From assembly GCA_937898715.1 (NCBI GenBank), contig CALEKA010000042.1, positions 1 to 45,628 on the forward strand: a DNA stretch of 45,628 bases, written 5' to 3'. The stretch is from an uncultured Prevotella sp. (GTDB taxonomy: Bacteria; Bacteroidota; Bacteroidia; Bacteroidales; Bacteroidaceae). Positions 41,838 to 45,628 of this stretch are shown one piece after another. The position numbers and the translations under genes are program-made. Each line of letters begins with the position of its first letter. The stretch's first letter is position 1. The notes below the pieces were generated by a model. The model worked only from the letters and a program-made list of their open reading frames with translations. It had not been told where the DNA came from and did not search any database.

Positions 41838-42599
41838 ATGATTTACTACTTTTCAGGAACGGGCAACTCGCTATATGTAGCCAAGGAATTAGCCAGACTG
41901 ACGGACGACAATATGCTTGAAGATATGGCAGAAGCTGATGCATCGGCGCAAAGGATAGATTCCGACGTCATCGGTTTCGTATTTCCTGTCTATGCTTGGG
42001 GATTGCCTTTAGTGGTGAAGCATTTCATCAGCAAGTTGCCGACCGCCTTACCCAAGGATTGCTTCGTATACGCCATTCTTACTTGCGGCGACGACATGGC
42101 TTATACAGACCGCATCCTGCAAAAATGCCTTGAGGACAGAAATTGGCATCTCACAACATGCTACTCCCTTCAAATGCGCAATACTTACGTTTGCTTGCCT
42201 GGTTTCGACACCGACAGCGAAGACGTGGTCACGAAGAAAAATAAGATTGTACACGAGCGTTTACCTCTCATTGCTGAGAAAATCCTAAGAAAGGATGCTT
42301 CCCCTGATCAGGATTTACAGAGAGGCTCAATGCCATGGCTAAAGAGCTATATCTTGCGTCCCGCTTTCAATCGGTGGCTCATCAGCGATAAAAGATTCCG
42401 TGCAACAGATGCATGCATCCACTGCGGACTGTGTGTGCGTCAATGCCCCTTGCACAACATTTCATCCGACTCTCAACAAAATCCACAATGGAATGGGCAT
42501 TGCACACACTGCTTACGCTGTTTTCACATTTGCCCCAAGCATGCCATCAACTACGGAAAATTCACGAGGAAGAAGAGACAAGTGAAAATTATTTCCTAA
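41838..42599 (+). CDS. EFR1-type flavodoxin/ferredoxin fusion protein
   Basis: A 253-aa protein with an N-terminal flavodoxin-like part (YYFSGTGNSLYVA phosphate loop; IGFVFPVYAWGLPLVVKHFI) and a C-terminal pair of 4Fe-4S motifs CIHCGLCVRQCP and CTHCLRCFHICP (about 200-240). EFR1-family proteins are putative electron carriers; partners are unknown. It lies downstream of ispE, now separated from it by a MITE-like element. The -7 box of the next unit overlaps its stop. Confidence 0.9.
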   Translation: MIYYFSGTGNSLYVAKELARLTDDNMLEDMAEADASAQRIDSDVIGFVFPVYAWGLPLVVKHFISKLPTALPKDCFVYAILTCGDDMAYTDRILQKCLEDRNWHLTTCYSLQMRNTYVCLPGFDTDSEDVVTKKNKIVHERLPLIAEKILRKDASPDQDLQRGSMPWLKSYILRPAFNRWLISDKRFRATDACIHCGLCVRQCPLHNISSDSQQNPQWNGHCTHCLRCFHICPKHAINYGKFTRKKRQVKIIS

Positions 42600-42604
42600 T
42601 TTTG
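42597..42604 (+). promoter_or_regulatory. Bacteroidetes -7 box for DUF4494-yggS
   Basis: TAATTTTG fits TAnnTTTG and begins on the TAA stop of the ferredoxin-like gene, 71 bases before the DUF4494 ATG. A 7-bp hairpin TTTCCTC/GAGGAAA lies at 42612-42633. Confidence 0.5.
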
Positions 42605-42674
42605 CCAACCCTTTCCTCTCATATAGGAGGAAAAGCGATCATACATAAACAATATACACACAACACACACGACA

Positions 42675-43151
42675 ATGAACAACGAATGGTTTGAATGCAA
42701 AGTAAAATACGAGAAGACAATGGAGAATGGCTTAGTAAAGAAGGTAAACGAGCCTTACCTGGTAGACGCTCTCAACTTTACCGAAGCTGAAAGCCGCATC
42801 ATCGAGGAGATTACTCCGTTTATGACTGGTGCATTCGAAGTAAGCGATATCAAGCGTGCCCACTATGCTGAATTGTTTGAAGCTCCTACTGACGACTCTG
42901 CCGATCGTTTCTTCCGAGCAAAACTCTTATTCATCACACTCGATGAAAAGAGCGGCAAGGAGAAAAAGACTTCACAAAACGTACTTGTTCAAGCCAGCGA
43001 CCTACGCGATTCTATCAAGCGTCTGGACGAAGGCATGAAAGGCTCTATGATGGACTACACCATTGCTTCGGTCACCGAAACCGCCATCATGGACATCTTC
43101 CACTATGCCGTTCATACCAAGAAAGAAGACAAGCCTGAGTACGAAGCATAA
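42675..43151 (+). CDS. DUF4494 domain protein
   Basis: A 158-aa protein that matches the Bacteroidetes family DUF4494 (EWFECKVKYEKTMENGLVKKVNEPYLVDALNFTEAESRI...). It is soluble with no signal peptide. Its role is unknown. It precedes the YggS-type gene by 28 bases, a pairing that recurs in Bacteroidales by general recollection. The longer plus frame at 43063 overlaps it and is not the start of yggS. Confidence 0.88.
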   Translation: MNNEWFECKVKYEKTMENGLVKKVNEPYLVDALNFTEAESRIIEEITPFMTGAFEVSDIKRAHYAELFEAPTDDSADRFFRAKLLFITLDEKSGKEKKTSQNVLVQASDLRDSIKRLDEGMKGSMMDYTIASVTETAIMDIFHYAVHTKKEDKPEYEA

Positions 43152-43179
43152 ACCATTCACAAACAAAACTAATACAGCA

Positions 43180-43839
43180 ATGATACGTTTAGAGCAAGTA
43201 AAAGCCACAATTAAGCCAGACGTAGACCTTGTGGCTGTATCCAAGTTTCATCCCGCCAGCCTCATCCAAGAGGCTTACGATCAAGGCCAACGCATCTTTG
43301 GCGAAAGTAGAGCACAAGAGTTGCAAGGCAAATACGAGTCGCTGCCTAAAGACATCGAATGGCATTTCATCGGTCACCTACAAGTAAACAAGGTGAAATA
43401 CATCGCGCCTTTCATCTCGTTGATTCACGCCGTAGATAGTTTTAAGCTCCTATCCGAGATTAACAAGCAAGCAGCTAAGCACAACAGAGTAATTCCCTGT
43501 CTATTAGAACTTCATCTTGCCCAAGAGGCCACTAAATATGGCCTTACTCCCGAGGACTGCACAGCGCTACTTGAAGAGGGGGAATGGAAGAAACTCAATC
43601 ACGTGCAAATAGTTGGAATCATGTGCATGGCCTCCAATACAGACGATCAAGCACAAATTCACCGAGAATTCCGCACAGCATGGGATTACTTCAACGAAAC
43701 GAAGAAGCGCTTCTTTGCCGACGACCCCAACTTCTGCAAGCGCTCATGGGGTATGTCGCACGACTATCCTATCGCCATGGAAGAAGGCGCCAACCTTGTA
43801 AGAATAGGCACGGCTATTTTCGGTGAGCGGGAGTACTGA
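43180..43839 (+). CDS. YggS-type pyridoxal phosphate homeostasis protein
   Basis: A 219-aa PLP-binding fold-III protein, start MIRLEQVKAT. The PLP lysine is K22 in VAVSKFHP. Further signatures are GESRAQELQGKYESLP, WHFIGHLQVNKVKY, and the C-terminal SWGMSHDYPIAMEEGANLVRIGTAIFGER. YggS proteins buffer PLP and affect amino-acid and vitamin B6 balance. The frame extends to 43063 through the DUF4494 gene, but the ATG at 43180 fits the family start. A strong terminator follows. Confidence 0.93.
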   Translation: MIRLEQVKATIKPDVDLVAVSKFHPASLIQEAYDQGQRIFGESRAQELQGKYESLPKDIEWHFIGHLQVNKVKYIAPFISLIHAVDSFKLLSEINKQAAKHNRVIPCLLELHLAQEATKYGLTPEDCTALLEEGEWKKLNHVQIVGIMCMASNTDDQAQIHREFRTAWDYFNETKKRFFADDPNFCKRSWGMSHDYPIAMEEGANLVRIGTAIFGEREY

Positions 43840-43881
43840 TTCACTTCAGAAAGACGTCCAGACATCCATATTATTCTGCAC

Positions 43882-43931
43882 AAAGATGAAGAGGATGCAA
43901 ACGCTCGATTTGCATCCTCTTCATCTTTTTT
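43882..43931 (+). terminator. Terminator after the YggS-type gene
   Basis: A 20-bp perfect stem AAAGATGAAGAGGATGCAAA (43882-43901) with its complement 43909-43928, a 7-base loop and a T-run to 43931. Confidence 0.9.
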
Positions 43932-43996
43932 CCCTCATGCTTCCGTTCTCTTTTTTTCCATGTTCAGACAGATATCATCACTACATCAATCGCGAG

Positions 43997-44740
43997 CTAC
44001 AACTTTCCGATTGATAATCTTCGCCAAATCCAATGAGGAACAAGACGCCACAAAAAGGTGAGCAAGCGCCATCGATTATCGATTACAATCACCTTACGGC
44101 GAGCATATACAGCGCGAACAATATGGCGAGCGACCGATTGAGAAGTCATCAGCATGGGGAAATGCGGATCATCGCCAAGCAATGGTGTTCGCACGAAGCC
44201 AGGCCTAATATCAGTAATGCAAATAGGCAACGCTCGCATATGAGCTAATTGTACCAAGGATTCTAAGTAGACATTCTGCAATGCTTTGGTAGCTGAATAG
44301 GCTGGAGCCACGCCAAGACCACGCGTTCCTGCAATAGATGTAATTGCAGCAATATGCCCCCTACCCTGCTTGGCAAAATATCGGAAAGCCGCACCTATCA
44401 TTCTGCAGAAGCCCACAGCATTCGTTTGAATCGTATCCAATTCGAGTTGAGAATCAAGTATAGAATTCTGAAAACCAATGCCCGAAGCATGAAAGTACAA
44501 ATCCATACCACCTATATCTGAGATGAGCTGAAGCAATTGCTTCTCCGCATCGGAAACATTTACATCAAGCTTACATATGCTGACACGATGAGGAGCCAAT
44601 TGTCGTAATTCTTGTAGTTGCTCGGTTCTGCGAGCTGCCAATCCGAGTGTCCACCCGTCAGCCAAAAGACGACGTGCTACTTCACGACCTATACCTGATG
44701 ATGCGCCTACAATGATGGCTTTATCTACTGTGTTTTTCAT
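43997..44740 (-). CDS. Short-chain dehydrogenase/reductase
   Basis: 247 aa from MKNTVDKAIIVGASSGIGRE. The nucleotide-binding GASSGIG is at about residues 12-18, the catalytic Ser lies in ITSIAG, and the catalytic YSATK follows. Classical SDR with an NADPH-type AARR after strand 2. Substrate unknown. The frame extends to 44818 with a hydrophobic stretch, but the SDR fold starts at the internal ATG. It converges on the YggS unit. Confidence 0.88.
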   Translation of the reverse strand: MKNTVDKAIIVGASSGIGREVARRLLADGWTLGLAARRTEQLQELRQLAPHRVSICKLDVNVSDAEKQLLQLISDIGGMDLYFHASGIGFQNSILDSQLELDTIQTNAVGFCRMIGAAFRYFAKQGRGHIAAITSIAGTRGLGVAPAYSATKALQNVYLESLVQLAHMRALPICITDIRPGFVRTPLLGDDPHFPMLMTSQSVARHIVRAVYARRKVIVIDNRWRLLTFLWRLVPHWIWRRLSIGKL

Positions 44741-44853
44741 AATCAGCCCTATGATAATACTGCCATACAAAAAACTTAATAATATAGGCGGAGCTATGGC
44801 AAATATCTTCTCAACCATTAGCTCCGCCCAATAACTTTAAGCTATTCTATATG

Positions 44854-45444
44854 TTATTCTGTGGGTAACTCTGCGCCTACGTATTCAAAGGTAAAGTTGC
44901 TACCGCGAGCAGACGGGAACTGACTGCGCAAATCAATCTCTGGACGACTCTTCAGATGTTCTATAATGCGATTGTAGCATTCATTACCAGAGTTGGCCTT
45001 TACGTAAGCTTGAAATGTTGTGTCTTGATAACGGAATTTCGTAGTGCCTGCTATAAGAATCACTCTTTTAAATACAATTGTTCCCAAATACCAACCATAG
45101 CGCTCTTCTGCCAATTGTGCAATCTTAAACTCTTTCTTATTGACGAGAGGATCTACTTGCACCACATTGGGCGCTTGTACTGTCTCGATATTATTATCTG
45201 ATTCCTTACGGTGAGCCTTAAACTCCTCCATAGTCTGCGCTGTAGTCTTTATCATAATAAAGTACACGCGAGGACGTATCTTATAGCGCTTGGGATAAGG
45301 CATATCGCTTTCTACATAAGCGCGAACATCCTCTTCGAGACGCGGAGTGATGGGTATTTCATGAATAGAAGAGAGAAAGTCCATCAATTCATCATAACTA
45401 TAGACTAAAGCGTCTTGGTTAAAATATCGAACGTAAATATTCAT
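44854..45444 (-). CDS. Conserved hypothetical protein
   Basis: 196 aa from MNIYVRYFNQDALVYSYDELMDFL (frame open from 45477). Mixed alpha/beta, with no signal peptide or TM helix. Features: RPRVYFIMIKTTAQTMEEF and a C-terminal FKRVILIAGTTKFRYQDTTFQAYVKANSGNECYNRIIEHLKSRPEIDLRSQFP. Family not recognised. It lies between the SDR and a tRNA gene on the same strand. Confidence 0.7.
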   Translation of the reverse strand: MNIYVRYFNQDALVYSYDELMDFLSSIHEIPITPRLEEDVRAYVESDMPYPKRYKIRPRVYFIMIKTTAQTMEEFKAHRKESDNNIETVQAPNVVQVDPLVNKKEFKIAQLAEERYGWYLGTIVFKRVILIAGTTKFRYQDTTFQAYVKANSGNECYNRIIEHLKSRPEIDLRSQFPSARGSNFTFEYVGAELPTE

Positions 45445-45576
45445 TGTATAAAAGAAGCGTTTTCCACCCACCCTCATTCTAATCCTTCCAACAAATCATT
45501 CAAAAGAGCGGATCTATTAAAAAAAATAGCAGCTCACGCGAGAAAATATCACGGAAGCTGCCTTCTATCAAAACTG

Positions 45577-45628
45577 AGCGGAAAACGAGACTCGAACTCG
45601 CGACCCCAACCTTGGCAAGGTTGTGCTC
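45577..45628 (-). tRNA. tRNA-Gly(GCC), 3' part, truncated by the window end
   Basis: Reading the minus strand: the anticodon stem CAACC/GGTTG encloses loop TTGCCAA (anticodon GCC), then a T-arm with GTTCGAGTC and the acceptor half TTTCCGC plus discriminator T. The next bases are CAG, so CCA is not encoded. The D-arm and 5' acceptor half lie beyond the window. Confidence 0.9.

Noticed and set aside
43063..43179. N-terminal extension of the YggS-type protein
   Set aside because: It overlaps the DUF4494 coding region in another frame, and the family start matches the ATG at 43180.

Overview
The window looks like chromosomal DNA of a Bacteroidales bacterium, most likely Prevotella-like. The signs are at least fourteen TAnnTTTG (Bacteroidetes -7) boxes upstream of genes, weak Shine-Dalgarno use, a complete Bat (Bacteroides aerotolerance) operon, a TonB-dependent sugar-uptake locus, RNase Y, and Bacteroidetes-specific families (DUF4494, putative porin). 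No phage, IS transposase, CRISPR array or reverse transcriptase gene is visible.

Layout. 1-2327: putative outer-membrane porin. 2448-11033: moxR, DUF58, an Ig-like/TM protein, batA, batB, batC, batD, batE, all on the plus strand. 11040-13263: PAP2 phosphatase and SAM methyltransferase between repeat clusters. 13264-14811: two secreted proteins on the minus strand; one ends in a domain that looks like a diversity-generating-retroelement (DGR) target. 15159-19619: DMT exporter, SBF-like transporter, ferritin, PD-(D/E)XK nuclease/transposase (Rpn) and MgtC. 19883-20968: cytidine deaminase and an unlisted 48-aa gene with its own promoter and terminator. 21041-29551: sucrose/fructan locus on the minus strand (regulator, TonB receptor, GH32, sugar MFS, fructokinase). 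29780-34732: Nif3-like protein, zinc-ribbon coiled-coil protein, endonuclease III, CrcB, riboflavin synthase and a lipoprotein, interspersed with repeats. 34960-45444: membrane protein, AmpG-like permease, RNase Y, ZapA with a ZapB-like partner, IspE, EFR1-type ferredoxin, DUF4494, YggS-type PLP protein, SDR. The window ends inside a tRNA-Gly(GCC) gene.

How the genes work together. In the fructan locus, a receptor imports sugar across the outer membrane, a periplasmic GH32 releases fructose, an inner-membrane permease takes it up and fructokinase phosphorylates it. Control is probably by a membrane protein that joins a periplasmic sugar-binding domain straight to an AraC DNA-binding domain, with no kinase or receiver. 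The Bat operon couples a MoxR ATPase to VWA, TPR and BatD-type membrane proteins.

The most unusual content lies between genes. Two intergenic islands (12888-13242 and 31667-32250) each combine paired 22-bp-period tandem arrays of unrelated sequence with the same REP-like palindromes. The palindromes recur at five or more sites, and their stem changes are compensatory. A 181-bp MITE-like element with 11-bp terminal inverted repeats and a TCTA target duplication has inserted exactly at the ispE stop codon, apparently splitting a former TAATG stop/start overlap.
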